In this document: positions 44,934-57,400 of the stretch, in pieces
Layout: each line of letters opens with the position of its first letter
Numbering within the stretch: position 1 is the first letter of the stretch
Source: Symsagittifera roscoffensis
Taxonomy: Eukaryota; Xenacoelomorpha; Acoela; Convolutidae
DNA length: 64,000 nt
NCBI RefSeq assembly: GCF_963678635.1
Contig: NC_087070.1
Location: 47,287,467 to 47,351,466 of the forward strand
Reading direction: 5' to 3'
The notes under the pieces: model-generated
What the model saw: only the letters and a program-made list of their open reading frames with translations
What the model was told of the DNA's origin: nothing
Database searches by the model: none
Program-made: the position numbers and the translations under genes

Positions 44934-45350
44934 ACCTTGAACAGGGGCGGATCTAGGATTTTCTGGAGGGGGGGGGCGGATTTTCTTTTTGATTAGGTCG
45001 ACCGAATTGATTTTTCGAGCTCTTCCTTAGCTCGGTTTAGTCCCTGTTTTAGCCAAATTTTCTGCGCCGCAGGCGAACTTTTGAAAAACAGTCCAAAAAA
45101 AAGGCGTTTTTACGGGCACTTTTTGGAAAATTTTGATTAAAAAATCGCGTTTTTTCGGCATGCGCTCCCCCCCACAAAATTAGTATTATTTGGCGCCAAA
45201 GGCGCCTTTAGAAAAATTTAAGGGTCGGTCGGCTGAAAATGGATTTCTAAAAAAAATACCAAAGGGGGACCGTTGGGGTCGGCAGGGGGTCGAATCCGTG
45301 AAAGAGGGCGTCCGGCCCCCACCCACCCTAAATCCGCCGCTGACCTGGAA
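44934..45350 (+). mobile_element. hAT-type MITE with 8-bp target duplication
   Basis: The element proper is 44,942-45,342 (401 bases). The left end CAGGGGCGGATCTAGG is matched at the right by CCTAAATCCGCCGCTG, an inverted CAGCGGCGGATTTAGG. It is flanked by ACCTTGAA (44,934-44,941) and ACCTGGAA (45,343-45,350), an 8-base target duplication with one change. CAG-type ends and an 8-bp duplication are hAT hallmarks. It has no transposase, so it is non-autonomous. Relatives lie at 12,530, 25,568, 25,826 and 28,372. Confidence 0.85.
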
Positions 45351-46540
45351 TAAAATCTACATTCTACCTCGAAAAATTGATTTGTGAGAAAATCAGCCAG
45401 GACGAGGCATAGATAAATCAACGTGCAGTTTTTCTCTATAAAAGATTTGTTTCCCACAGAACTGAGTTTGCGATCAGAGAAGAACAAAAAAGCCTAAAAA
45501 GAGAAAAAATTCGAATCCTACAATTTTCGTACTTGAAAACTATACTAAAAATTTTTTTTCCGTTATACTGTTTTTTATTCAAACTATGAAAGGAATTTTC
45601 AAACAAAATCTTTCAAAAACGTTCAATTGATGAGAAGTTTTTTTTCAAAAGGCTTTAAAAGAGTTTTTGAAATTTGAGCAAAGTATATGACAACCATTTT
45701 TATACTAAAAAAATAACTTTTAGGGTAAGCAGTAATTTTTGGGGAAAAAAGACCGGTTAAAGAGAACAACACTGGATAAATCAGGACAGTTCTTTTATTT
45801 TTCAAAAATTTATCAAGTTTTTTTGAGTGCACGAGAATTTTTTTTGAAAAAATGCAGAGAAAAAAATTCATAAAAAAATGTATTATTTTTTTCAACTAAG
45901 ACCTCACACCATAAATTAAAAAAAAAAGTGTTATACTCTAAATATCATAACCAAAAAATAGGATTGGTTAACGTTTCTGGTTTAAAATTGGAATGATTTT
46001 TGAGCCAGATTGCTTTGTGTAATCGCATATTTTGCTAATCGCACACAGAAAACGAAAATCGAGCGAATTGATTTCCCAGATTGCCCAAATTGGCCAATTT
46101 CTACCCATTATTTCATCACAAATTAACCTTGGTATAAGATCTTTGTAATTTTGAGTATACGGGATTGATCTACTTTAGATGTATAAGTGATTGGTCAAAG
46201 TGTTGAAATTGTTCGGTATGAATGAATCCAACCAACGCAGTCTGAACTGATATCGGAACAAAAAAAGTCAAGACTGAAGCATATAAGGAAGCTCACGAAA
46301 AAAAATCCGACAAACCCGAACATAGGTTTGAGCAAAGTATCCTGGTCAAACTCTATATTGACATTTTAAGATGAATACAAAAATTGAACTGCTCCGTGCA
46401 TTTTCACTAAAAAGTGAACGACCAGGGGATCTTGAATTTTAAAACTAAATGTCCAACATCTGCAGGTGTTTTGCCGTAGGCAATAGTGTTAGTGCCCGGT
46501 TAGTTTTTTCAAGCAAGGTACGTTCAGATTCTGTAACAAC
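45351..46540. other. AT-rich non-coding DNA
   Basis: No recognised exon or repeat. The region just before 46,544 would be expected to hold the 3' LTR of the minus-strand gypsy element, but I could not identify one. The 90-aa frame at 45,623-45,895 is AT-driven. Confidence 0.35.
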
Positions 46541-46543
46541 CAT

Positions 46544-46756
46544 CTAATTTAACGGTTTATATCTTCGATTGCGGTCTCTAATCCGTTGAAACAATTCCGT
46601 CCGCTTACTTGGCTTGCTCGACGGGCCTCGGGTGTTCGATTCCTTAGCGCCTTTGGAGCCACTGCCGTTGCTCGCGCACTTCGCGTCTTTAGAATATACA
46701 GGCCTACTGACCAGCTTATTGACCGCTAACCCCCGTGGGTGGTTTAAATGTTCCAC
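46544..46756 (-). pseudogene. Ty3/gypsy pol C-terminal tail remnant
   Basis: Minus-strand 70-codon frame, basic and Ser/Gly-rich (KCASNGSGSKGAKESNTR), ending FQRIRDRNRRYKPLN and a stop. It lies just downstream of the integrase remnant in the same orientation, so it is most likely the C-terminal extension of that polyprotein. Confidence 0.6.
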
Positions 46757-46836
46757 ATCATACTTGGTGTCCGACCTTTCATTTCAGCTAACCTGTGTCG
46801 GGTGGCGCATTCGATTAGTACGCGGAAATTGAGTAT

Positions 46837-47151
46837 CTAAAAATACTTTTTTTGTTTCAATATTTTGTCCCAGTTAAGTTTTTGTAGCAATGGTTTTCTG
46901 GTGAGATTTCTAAGAATCGTGTTGGCCTCCAGACCGTGGTGTGCTCGAATAGCATGGTTTGCGTTCGGTGCAAACTTGAGAGCACTAAATTCGCGTTTTA
47001 TCATTGGTTCTGGATTCCCATGATTTTTTTCTTTTGCATAAGTCAAGAAAAAAATCTTCAAACTACCTATCGTGCGATTTACGCAGCCGCTGGCTCTATG
47101 CTCGTTTACTGGCGAGTAGATGATTTCAATTCCTTTATTGTTACAGAACAT
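46837..47151 (-). pseudogene. Ty3/gypsy integrase remnant, catalytic core end and C-terminal region
   Basis: The frame contains GIEIIYSPVNEHRASGCVNR, the segment around the third catalytic residue of the D,D(35)E integrase core. At the position normally occupied by the catalytic Glu (G.VER) this copy has Asn (GCVNR). Downstream GLEANTILRNLTRKP fits the usual HHG.E.NT..RN segment. A frameshift separates it from the preceding core part at 47,228-47,527. Confidence 0.75.
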
Positions 47152-47227
47152 TTTTTTGCTTTTGAAGTAAAGCTAGACTCTTTGATTCCCGTAAATGGTT
47201 TTTGGCACTCTTGGAATATGTAGTTTT

Positions 47228-47527
47228 TCAGAAATTTGGAACCTTATCCTTTTTCTTATGAATACAAATCATAGCCGACGGCCATCGTGAAAACCGGTCC
47301 ACCACGATGTATTTGTCTGGTTCATTTAAAAATTTGACAGGGCCGCAAAAATCTAATTGTAGGCATTCGTTTGGCTCCTTAATTTCACATATTTTCCCAA
47401 TATCACCTATGCCGCACATTGGTCTTAGATTTTTACCTGCAGCGGTACACTCCTTGCTTCCGTCGGCGGCGGCCACCAAACTCCGGTGGAGATTAGGAAA
47501 CCACGCGTCCCTCGCTGCTTCGAACAT
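47228..47527 (-). pseudogene. Ty3/gypsy integrase remnant, zinc-binding end and core start
   Basis: Minus-strand frame with CTAAGKNLRPMCG (second half of the HHCC zinc-binding domain; the His pair is still visible in another frame near 47,530-47,570). It continues with ECLQLDFCGPV, which carries the first catalytic Asp, then DKYIVVDRFSRWPSAM. The order and spacing are those of a Ty3/gypsy integrase. The second catalytic Asp would fall in the broken interval between 47,151 and 47,228. Confidence 0.8.
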
Positions 47528-47529
47528 GT

Positions 47530-48320
47530 TACCCCGTCAGTGATGGAGACTATGAATCCAATTAAACAACGCAGTTTCAAGGGGCATTGGGACAACAAGG
47601 AGTTCGTACATCCAAAAACAATTCTCGTTTACATGGAAGTCATTCGTATGGTGACCCATGACCCAGATATGCACCCATTGCTTTGAGATTCCGGTCCAGA
47701 TCAGGGTCTTTTCTTTCTACCATTTCCTTGATCGCCTTCAGTCGTGGGTCTTTAGACTAACGAGTTCTGTTAGGGCGTCTACTGGCGGGATGACAGACAT
47801 CAACACATTAGCTGGGTAAGCCGGCGGAAATATTTTACCCCCAAATGCCGATGGAATTGAAACTACTGTATTACAAAAAATGTCACTCAATCCCGTTGCC
47901 GCCGCCTCCAGTCGATTCGAGTATCCACCGCCTCAACCTCGCTGCTGCTCCCGCTCGTAAAATCTGGATGTTGTGAAAAAAGTTTAATTATTTCTTCAAG
48001 TTAACGCTCGTCATTGTAAAAGTACAAACACAACTAGTTGGAATGGAAGGAATTTCTAACTCACTCAATTAGCAGTCAGTAATGGATTTGACTATTTTTG
48101 CGCCTTTTTGGTCGTTACAATCAGATATACAAATCTCTGCCATCTGATTGGTTGATTTTCGAGCACATAGTTTTCCGCCCTCATCCGGTGTAATTTTGCA
48201 AACAAATTTCCATACTGCACTTTTATTGCCCGAAACAGTCGATATTTTTGATTTGGATTTCATTAACCCGGCGGTGTTTTCTAAATTCGCATATCCGAAG
48301 GAGTTAAAATTTTGAGCGTA
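47530..48320 (-). other. Gypsy pol interval between RNase H and integrase, heavily decayed
   Basis: Expected to encode the linker and the start of the integrase zinc domain. Scattered pieces are readable in different frames, including an acidic/Ser stretch at about 47,890-47,980, but there are many stops. A 64-codon frame at 48,069-48,263 (KICISDCNDQKGAK type) is too short to assign. Confidence 0.5.
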
Positions 48321-48626
48321 TTATAGCAACAGTGAGTGTATTATCAATTCTACTAACAGGCAATGCATCACCGACGGGGTGCCTTGGTAAGTAGTCAGCT
48401 CAACCGTTTTTGCCCCTGGCATGTGTTCGATTTTGAAGTTCAGCAAAAATATTCTATCGATCCATCGTGTTAATCTGCTAAACATAAATTTGTTTTCCTT
48501 TATATTTCCATTTAGCAGTGTCACCAACGTCTTATGATTCGTTACGACTAGAAAATGCCTACCAATTAAGTATATTCTAAAATATTCCGAGCCCCATTCA
48601 ACTGCTAACATCTCCAGTTCATTCAT
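48321..48626 (-). pseudogene. Ty3/gypsy RNase H remnant
   Basis: The minus-strand frame starts NELEMLAVEWGSEYFRIYLI and continues with HFLVVTNHKTLVTLL, FSRLTRWI and FKIEHMPGAK. This is the classic Ty3/gypsy RNase H series (ELEALAVV.....F..YL.G..F.V.TDHK.L..L...R..RW...L..F.I.H.PG). The TDHK Asp is replaced by Asn here (TNHK), so the copy has lost an active-site residue. Confidence 0.85.
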
Positions 48627-48837
48627 TTGTAGAGTACTTTTTCTTCACCGCGTTTGTAAACCGAGATGCGAATGAAATCGGACGCCATCCTTCGGAGCCT
48701 AGTTGTTTTAAGCCATCATGATTTGCATCACAAACGATTGGGATATCCTTATGCACAACAAAATGCTTTAGTTCGATGATGTTCGCCACTTGTTCTTTCA
48801 GTATTTCGAATGTCAATTGGCATTCGTTTGTCCACAT
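48619..48837 (-). pseudogene. Ty3/gypsy RT thumb / RNase H start remnant
   Basis: Frame with CQLTFEILKEQVANIIELKH and PIVCDANHDGL, then RPISFASRF, matching the end of reverse transcriptase and the start of RNase H (F..LK..L and CDAS..G.G..L, then PI.FASR). CDANHDGL carries the first RNase H Asp. It overlaps the next frame by a few bases in another phase, so one frameshift separates them. Part of the G.G...EQ segment is deleted. Confidence 0.8.
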
Positions 48838-49100
48838 GAATATTTTTTCGTACTCAGTAGTGGAAGCAACGACGCCGTGTATTCCGTTAGCGCCAGCAAG
48901 TATTTGTGTAGGCTGTGTATCGATCCCATGAAGGATTTTAAATGTGACAAAAATTGGAGGGATTTTCTAATTGCGACAATTATCTATGGGGTCGTTTTTG
49001 CTTAGTAAAGGTGTGATGCCAGAATTTGTGATACGTTGTCCCAAACATTCACATTCTTTCCTCGCGAATTTGCTTTCTCCAATTTCAGCGCCATGTTTTT

Positions 49101-49286
49101 TTATCTAGTTTTTTTCGCGTTTTTCTCGGCCAACGCGATATGCTCATTTTCGGAACCTTTAGATATAACAAAGATATCGTCAATCAAAGCGTGCGCACAG
49201 GAAAATTCTGAGAGTTTCGCGTCGATGCCACTCTGAAATTCCGCAATCATCGCAGCATAAGTTAGGTCCATCGTAGTGGGAAACAA
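49101..49286 (-). pseudogene. Ty3/gypsy reverse transcriptase palm remnant
   Basis: The frame contains AEFQSGIDAKLSEFSCAHAL followed by IDDIFVISKGSENEHI. LIDDI is the YxDD catalytic motif of Ty3/gypsy reverse transcriptase, and EFQ...D..L is the helix before it. The preceding part (49,290-49,620) has recognisable pieces in other frames, such as a K-V-x-L-A-x-x-S-R-x-L-N block around 49,390-49,450. Confidence 0.85.
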
Positions 49287-49628
49287 TCCCCATTTTTCCG
49301 TTCACTCATCATTTGCCCCACATTGTCCATTAGCAGCTCAATGCTTGGCATCTGGTACTTCTTTTTAAGTACCTGCTTATTCAATACCCTTGACTCCAAT
49401 GCCAATTTTACCGAATTGACCTTTTTAACTGTGATGACGATCGGTGAGACGAAATAGTCTGAGCACTCTTCCAGTTTTTTTTATGTGCTCATGTGCCAGT
49501 AGCTTATCAATTTCATCATCTATTTTACCTTGTAGTGTGATAGTCACTTTTCTGCCCTTTTGTTGGATAGGCATTCTAAAATTTTGAAGAATTCAGCTTG
49601 AATTTGAAATTTTTGTATGCACCCTACC

Positions 49629-49814
49629 TTATGAAAAAGGCTTTGAAATACTGAAATGTTTCTGCCAGTCATCTAGGTCACCTTCCTGGGTCTCAATATC
49701 CGGTTGCACCTGAATTTTGAGTAATCTTTGCTCCGTTGGCGCTTGAACAAGTATGAACCCCAGTGCCGGCATCAGGACTCTACCGATGATTGATGGGCTA
49801 CAGTCTCCGATCAC
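49629..49814 (-). pseudogene. Ty3/gypsy protease end / pre-RT linker remnant
   Basis: SIIGRVLMPALGFILVQ corresponds to the end of the retropepsin domain (IIGRDLM..LG), with Val in place of the usual Asp. The DSG active-site part is not readable as one frame, but a possible AWIDSGSPLS region lies in another frame near 49,985-50,020. Confidence 0.65.
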
Positions 49815-50160
49815 AATGATTGCTGCCTGGGTTGTCTATCAGTTGGAGTGAAGAGTCGCAATCAATTTCCCCATCAGCTCCAAAGGATTGTTTTCATGAA
49901 TCCTGAAATGGTCGACCTTTGGATCTATCGACTGGGCTGCACGTTCTGCTTTCCTAAGGTATGTTTGAGTTCTCCAATTGTGAAAATGGATAAAGGCGAT
50001 CCGCTATCAATCCAGGCTTGAGTGGAGTGTTCACTGAATTTGAGCCTTAGCTTCGCACCCGCTAATTTCAGTTCCTCTTACTTTCTCCGCCGGATCGACA
50101 TTACAATTTAGTTTTTCGAGTTATCTGAATCCCAGCAGTAGACTGCTTCATTGGGATCGT

Positions 50161-50403
50161 TTACCCATCCGACGGAGTATCCATAGCGCGGTGCGTTCTC
50201 GTCCTGTTCCTGGTGAGGATCTCCCTAGTTGCAGTCCTCATGAGTAAGGCCCACACGTCCTTTTGCTTTTGCTCTTCGCCCTCTACACGTGCGCTCACAG
50301 TGTCCCGTTTTTTTAAAACAAAAATGCAGTTAGCGTTTTTCTCGGGACATCTCCCAATGTGGTCCATTTTACACCCACTTTGATCGCAACGCTTGCGACT
50401 CAC
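50161..50403 (-). pseudogene. Ty3/gypsy gag zinc-knuckle remnant
   Basis: The frame reads KRCDQSGCKMDHIGRCPEKN. The C..C....H....C knuckle is recognisable, but the second Cys appears to be Ser. A second knuckle continues in another frame after a frameshift. Basic residues follow, as usual for nucleocapsid regions. Confidence 0.65.
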
Positions 50404-50599
50404 TCCACCGCAATTTTTTCCTCTAAATACTCCTCTTCAATCCCGATGGTCGTCGAATTGGTCGTCGAAATGGTCGTCGATGTTCACCGCGGATTGAGCT
50501 CACATGTTCTAATTTTATCTGAAGCGCCCCCGCCGTCGTCGTAGCGAGCCCTCCATCGAAAACTTTGCTTTTTTTGATGAATTTTTCCTCTCGTTCATA

Positions 50600-50956
50600 C
50601 TATAGTTCGGTCCGGTAAACCTCATCTAGATGTTTGGTAGATCGGCAGAGTCCCGTTTGCGCCTCCTTATTCGACAAATTCACTGTAAAAATATCCCGCA
50701 GAACCTTTTGCTCCAGCGTTCCTAGATGGCACCTTGCCGCCAACCCGCTTTGTATTGGATAAAAAATTAAAAACGTCTCGCCGACCCTCTGTTTTCTAGA
50801 CAATATTTGATGTGTTTTGAACGTTTCGTTCCTTTCCTTTTTGAAAAAGTTCGCGAACTCGTTCATTGCTCTTGGATATCTATTCTTCGCCAAGTCCAGT
50901 TGGTGCTTCCAAATGTGGAGTTCATCCTGCCCGCGCTCCCCCATGCTAAAATACAA
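50600..50956 (-). pseudogene. Ty3/gypsy gag capsid remnant
   Basis: A 118-codon frame with LDLAKNRYPRAMNEFANFFK, SRKQRVGETFLIF and LGTLEQKVLRDIF. This is the usual layout of a gypsy Gag capsid: aromatic/basic helices, a QRVGE-type turn, then LRDxF. It stops before the knuckle region, so gag is interrupted at least once. Upstream gag (to about 51,250) is readable only in fragments. Confidence 0.7.
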
Positions 50957-51364
50957 TTAGAAATGAGCGTCTGCTCCACCTCCACACCATTTAACCTTGC
51001 ACATCCTCCGGAAGCCCAACAATTTGAGCTGCTGAGAGGGTGCAATCGAAATAAAAAGCCGTAGGATTAAATCCCTGCTTTGCTATTACCCCCCAGGTAG
51101 AAGGAGTGATCCAGTTCTCGCATGCAATCGGTGCCTCCGTGCGCTTGCTTGACCAAAACGCCGTGATCCCGAGTAGGTTTTCCCAGTCCCCGCGCCGTAT
51201 CCTGTTGGTTTGCGCCGTGTGAAAACCGAATGAACGATATTTTAATTCTGAATAAAAAAATCTCCTACTGCAATCCGAATTATAAAAACTTCAACTAATT
51301 TAGCTAACGAACACTCCCGATATCAAACTGGCAGGTACTTTTTTGAATTAATCCAGTATCACAG

Positions 51365-51382
51365 ACAGCACCGACGGCGCCA
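51365..51382 (-). other. Candidate primer-binding site of the gypsy element
   Basis: On the minus strand TGGCGCCGTCGGTGCTG resembles LTR-retrotransposon primer-binding sites that pair with the 3' end of a tRNA (TGGCGCC...). It lies upstream of the gag remnant at the right distance and orientation. The 5' LTR that should precede it is not recognisable, because satellite DNA begins less than 100 bases further on. Confidence 0.5.
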
Positions 51383-51467
51383 ATAAAAAACTAAACGATT
51401 TTAAAACTATTCATCATAAGATATGTGTATATACGAAAAAAAGAAGAAAGGAAAACCCTACTGCACT

Positions 51468-54400
51468 TTTGAAGCGACGGTGCTTCACAACAGCAGAATA
51501 ATAACGGCAAGACAAAATTATTAAGTAAAATTTCGAGTAGCCTCGTATCGTTTTTTCTCTTTTTTTTTTAATTTTTGATTGGATCTTTTTTTACTTGGAT
51601 CTTTAATACGTTTTTTAATTGGATCTTTTGAACTATCATGCGCCAACTACATCCAGAAACTTTTCTGTTAGTCTTATTTTTTTTGTATATACAATAATAG
51701 TTAAACACAACTTAAAGAAAGAAAAAGACAAATTGTGGGGCGATGTTGCTATAAAACAGCAGAAAGTCAACTGTGAAACAAAATTGATAGATATCATTTA
51801 AAAGCTTCATGTAACTTTTCATCGTTTTTTTCTTGATTTTTAGTGATTTCTGATTCTGATGAAAAATTATCTATGAAAAAATTTGTCATAAATCTTGAAA
51901 ATATGATGGTAGTAGTATACTACGATTTCTATATTTGGATAATTTGAACTATCATCCGCCATTTACATCCAAAAATTTTCTTTTAAGCTGGACTCTTGCA
52001 TATACATGAAGGGTTAAACACATTTATAAAAAAGAAAAAGGAAAGTTTGTAATTTTTCTTCGTTTTTGTATCTTGATATCTAACAACGTTTAACTATAGT
52101 TGAAAGAACATTGTCGTAAATCTTGCAAATATGATTGTTGTTTTATGCTGCGATTTAGTTAATTAAGTCTCATGACTTATCCTCCGAAAATTACATCGAG
52201 AAACAAACTTTTCTGTTAGGCATAACTTTTCCATATGCATGAATAGTTACATGCCTTTATAAAGAAGTAGAATGAAAATTTTTCCCTTAATTGTGGACTG
52301 ATATTGCTTTGCAACAGCAGAATATTAATGGCAAGACGATTTAAAGTAGTATCATTTAATTTAGCCTCTTTTATATTTTTCTCGCTTTTACTTATTGATC
52401 TGTTTATAGATGAAAACTTTCTTTGTATGTCTTGTAAAAACGATGGCAGTAATATAGCAATAATATTTTTTTTAAACAAGCACTTGAATTATCCGCCGCC
52501 AGTGACATCGAGAAAATTTTCTCCTAGGCTAGTCTTTGCTCATGAACGAATGATCAAACACCTCTAAAACTAAGGATTTTGAAGTTTTTCTTGTAACTGT
52601 GGATTGATGTTGCTTTACAAAACAGACGGCAAAACAAAACAAATCAAAATCAATTAAGCTAGCTTCATATTGCTTTTTCCCGTTTTTTTTTTCTTGATTT
52701 CTGTTTAACGATGAAAAACTATCTGATTTTGAATTCTGATTATGATGAAAAATTATCTATGAAACATTTCGTCGTAAATCTTGCAAATATGATAGCAGTA
52801 GTATACTACGGTTTCTATTATTGGATCTCTAGAACTATTTTCCGCCAATTACATCCAAAAAAAATTCTTTTAAGCTGGATTTTTGCATGTACATGGACTT
52901 TTTATAAACAAATTTATAAAAAAAGAAAAAGGAAATTTTTTTCTGCAATTGTGGAGCGATGTTGCTTTACTTTAGCAGCAAGTTAACGGCAAAAGATAAA
53001 AAAAAAATCTTTAACTTAGCCTCATTTAGTTTTTTCCTCGTTTTTTCTTCTTGTTTGAAATGAAATTTAAATTTTGATAAAAAATTGGGGATAAAAATTT
53101 TTCTTAGTTCTTGCAAATTAAAGTAAAATCATTTGAATTAGCCTCTTGTGATTTTTCTTGGTTTTTGTTTCTTGATTTCTAACGAGCTCTAATTATAATT
53201 GAAAAAAAATTGTCGTAAATTTTGCAAATAAGGTTGTAGTAATACGGTACGATTTCTTTGATTAAATCTTGTGAACTATCCCCCAAAAATTATATCGAGA
53301 AACTTTTCTATTAGGCATTACTTTTGCACATGCATGAAAAGTTAAATGTTTTTAAAAGGAAGAAGAATGAAATTTTTTCCCGCAACTGTGGATTGATTTT
53401 GATTAAGAACAGCAGAAAATTCCTGGAAAGACAAAATTAATAAATAAGTTTTTAAATAGCCTCGTATGGTTCTTTCTCCTTTTTCTTCTTGATTTCTAAC
53501 GAGTTCTAATCATGGATTAAATTTTACGTAATAAAATTTTTGTCGTAAATCTTGCGAAAATGATGGTTATAATTTACGACGGTTTCTATAATTGGATCTT
53601 TTGAACTAACATCCGCCAACTACATCCGAACTTTTCTGTTAGGCTTAACTTTTGCATATACAAGAATGCTTAAACGCCTTTATAAAAACTTAAGTGGCAA
53701 CTTTTTCTACAATTGTGGAGCGATGTTGCTTTACAACAGCAGAATATTTACGGCAAGACAAAACAAATAAACATTCTTTAATATAGCTTCAAATCAATTT
53801 TTAACGTTTTTTTCTCCTTGATTTTAAACGAGTTTTAATTATGGATAAAAAATTAAGAATGAAATTTTTTTTTAAATCCTGCAAATTAAATAGTAGTATC
53901 ATTTAACTTAGCCTCTTGTATGTTTTCCTCGCTTTTTTCTTGATGTCTATCGAGCTCTAATTATAGTTGAAAAAATTTGACGTAAATTTCGCAAATATGA
54001 AAGTGGTGTTATGCTACAATTTCTCTAATTGAACCTTGTGAACTATCCTCCGAAAATTACATCAAGAAACTTTTCTCTTAGACATAAATACTGCACATGT
54101 TAGTTCGAACTAAAATTTTTGAACTAAAATTGGTTTTTTTGAACTAAAAATAGTAAGTAAATTTTCGAGTAGCCTCGTATCGTTTTTTCTCCTTTTTCTT
54201 TTTGATTTTTAACGAGTTCTAGAACATCAAGAAACTTTTCTCTTAGACATAAATACTGCATATGCATGAATAGTTAAATATCTATTCAGAAAAAAAATAT
54301 TTTTCGAGTAGCCTCGTATCGTCCTTCCTTCCTTTTCTTTTTGATTTCTAACGAGTTCTAACCATAGATGGAATTTTATGCATACAAAAATTTGTCTTTA

Positions 54401-57400
54401 ATCTTGCAAATATGATGGTAGTAATATACTACGGTTTCTACGATTGGATCTTTTGAACTAACATCCGCCGACTATATCCTGAAACTTTCTGTTAGGCTTA
54501 ACTTTTGCAGATACAAGAATGTTTAAATGCCTTCATAAAAATTTAAAAACAATTTTTTTCTGCAACTGTGGAGCAATGTTACTTTACAAAAGCAGAATAT
54601 TAAGGACAACGCAAAACAAAACAGCATCCTTTAAAGTTAGCTTCATATTGTTTTCTCCCGTTTTTTATTTCTTGATTTATAACGAGTTCTAATTATGGAT
54701 AAAAAATTATGGTTGAAAAACTTCGTAAATCTTACAAAATGATGGTAGTAGTATGCTACAACTTTTTCATTGAATCTTTTGAACCAACCTCCGTCAGTTA
54801 GAACGAGAAAATTTTCTGCTAGGCTCTTTGTTGCATTTGAATGAATGATTAAACACCTTAATAACATTGATTGAATTGTTTTTGCAACTGTGGATTGATG
54901 TTGCTATACAACAGCAGAATATTAACGGCAAGACAAAACAAATAAACATCCTTCAGTGTATCTTCATATCTTCTTCCCCGTTTTTTCTTCTTGATTTATA
55001 ACGAGTTTTTTTTATGGATAAAAATTTTGAATGAAAATTTTTTCTTAATTCTTGCAAATTAAAGTAATATCATTTAACTTAGCCTCTTGTAAGTTTTCCT
55101 TGCTTTTACTTTTTGATGTCTATGGTGCTCTAATTATAGTTGAAAAAATTTGTCGTAAATTTTGCAAATATGAAAGTGGTGTTATGCTACAATTTCTTTA
55201 ATTGAATCTTGCGAACTATCCTCCGAAAATTACATCGAGAAACTTTTCTGTTAGGCATAACTTTTGCATATGCATGAATAATTAAATGTCTATACAGGGA
55301 AAAAAAAGAAACATTTTCCGGCAATTGTGGATTGATATTGCTTTACAACAGCAGAATTTTACTGGCCAGACAAAAATAGTAAGTAAATTTTCGAGAAGCC
55401 TCGTATCGTTTTTTCTCCTTTTTCTTTTTGATTTCTAACGAGTTCTAACCATAGACAGAAATTTATGTATACAAAAATTTGTCTTCAATCCTGCAAAAAT
55501 GATGGAAGTAAAATACTACGGTTTCTATGATTGGATCTTTTGAACTAACATCCGCCAACTTAATCCAGAAACTTTTCTGTTAGGCCTAACTTTTGCAGAT
55601 ACAAGAATGTTTAAATGCCTTTAAAAAAATTTTTAAAAAATTCTTTTTTCTGCAACTGTAGAGCGATATTGCTTTACAAAAGCAGAATATTAAGGACAAC
55701 ACAAAACAAATGAACATCATTTCAAGTTAGCTTCATATCGTTTTTTCCCGTTTTTTCTTCTTGATTTATAACGAGTTCTAATTATGAATAAAAAATTATG
55801 GATGAAAAACTTTTACGTAAATCTTACAAATATGATGGTAGTAGTATGCTACAACTTTTTGATTGAATCTTTTGAACCAACCTCCGCCAGTTAGATTGAA
55901 AAAAATTTCTGCTAGGCTTATCTTTGCATTTGAATGAATGATTAAACACCTTTATCACAAAGAACATTGAACTTTTTTTGCAACTGTGGATTGATGTTGC
56001 TTTGAGACAGCAGAAAATTACTGGCAAGACATTTTAGGCAAAAAATCTTTCAAAGTAGCCTCGTATCGTTCTTTCTCCTTTTTTTTCTTGATTTCTAACG
56101 AATTCTTATCATGGATGGAATTTAATGTATAAAAATTTTGTCGTCAATCTTGCAAGTATGATAGTAGTAACATACCACAGTTTCTATAATTGGTTTTTTT
56201 GAACTAAAATCCGCCAACTACATCCAGAAACTTTTCTGTTAGGCTTAACTTTTGCTTATACAAGAATTTTAAACTCCTTTAGAAAAAGGTTTTTCAAAAA
56301 AAGTTTTCTACAGTTGTGGATCGATGTTGCTTTACAACAGCAGCAAGTTAACGGCAAAACTTAATAAAAAAAATCCTTTAAATTAGCCTAATTTAGTTTT
56401 TTTCCTCGTTTTTTCTTCTTGTTTTTAATGAATAATAATTTTGATAAAATATTATGGATGAAAATTTTTTCTTAGTTCTTGCAAATTAAAGTAAAATCAT
56501 TTAAATTAGCCTCTTTTAATTTTTCTTTGCTTTTGTTTCTTGATTTCTAACGAGCTCTAATTATAATTGGAATAAGTTGTCGTAAATTTTGCAAATGAGG
56601 TTGTAGTAATACGCTACGATTTCTTTGATTAAATCTTGTGAACTATCCTCCAAAAATTACATCGAGAAACTTTTCTGTTAGGCATAGCTTTTGCATATGC
56701 ATGAAAAATTAAATGTCTATCTACACGGGGGAAAATTGAAAAATTTTCCTGCACTTGTGGATTGACATTGCTTTACAACAGCAGAATTATACTGGTAAGT
56801 GAAATTAATAGGTAAATTTTTGAGTAGCCTCGTGCCGTTCTTTCTCCTTTTTCTTCTTGATTTCTAACGATTTCTAACCATGGATGGAAATTTATGTATA
56901 CAACAATTTGTCTTCAATCTTGCAAATATGATGGTAGATGTATACTACGGTTTCTCTAATTGGATCTTTTGAACTAACATCCGCCAACTATATCCAGACA
57001 ATTTTCTGTTAGGCATAACTTTTGCATATGCTAAAAGGTAAATGTCTTTATGAGGAAGAAGAATGAAAATTCTTCCTGCAATTGTAGATTGATTTTGAGT
57101 AAGAACAGCAGAAGATTACTGGCAAGACAAAATCAATTAAACAAATTTTTGAGTAGCCTCGTATGGTTCTTTCCCCTTTTTCTTCTTGATTTCTAAAGAG
57201 TTCTATTCATGGATGAAATATTACGTATGAAAAATTTGTCGTAAATCTTGGGAAAACGATGGTAGTAATATACGACGGTTTCTATAATTGGATCTTTTGA
57301 ACTAACATTCGCCAACTACATCCGGAAACTTTTCTTTTAGGCTTATCTTTTCCATATACAAGAATGTTTAAACGCTTTTATAAAAAATTAAGAAACAACT

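Noticed and set aside
45190..45487. Pro/Gly-rich 65- and 89-aa frames at 45.2-45.5 kb
   Set aside because: They lie mainly within or across the end of the hAT-type MITE and come from its GC-rich terminal sequence.
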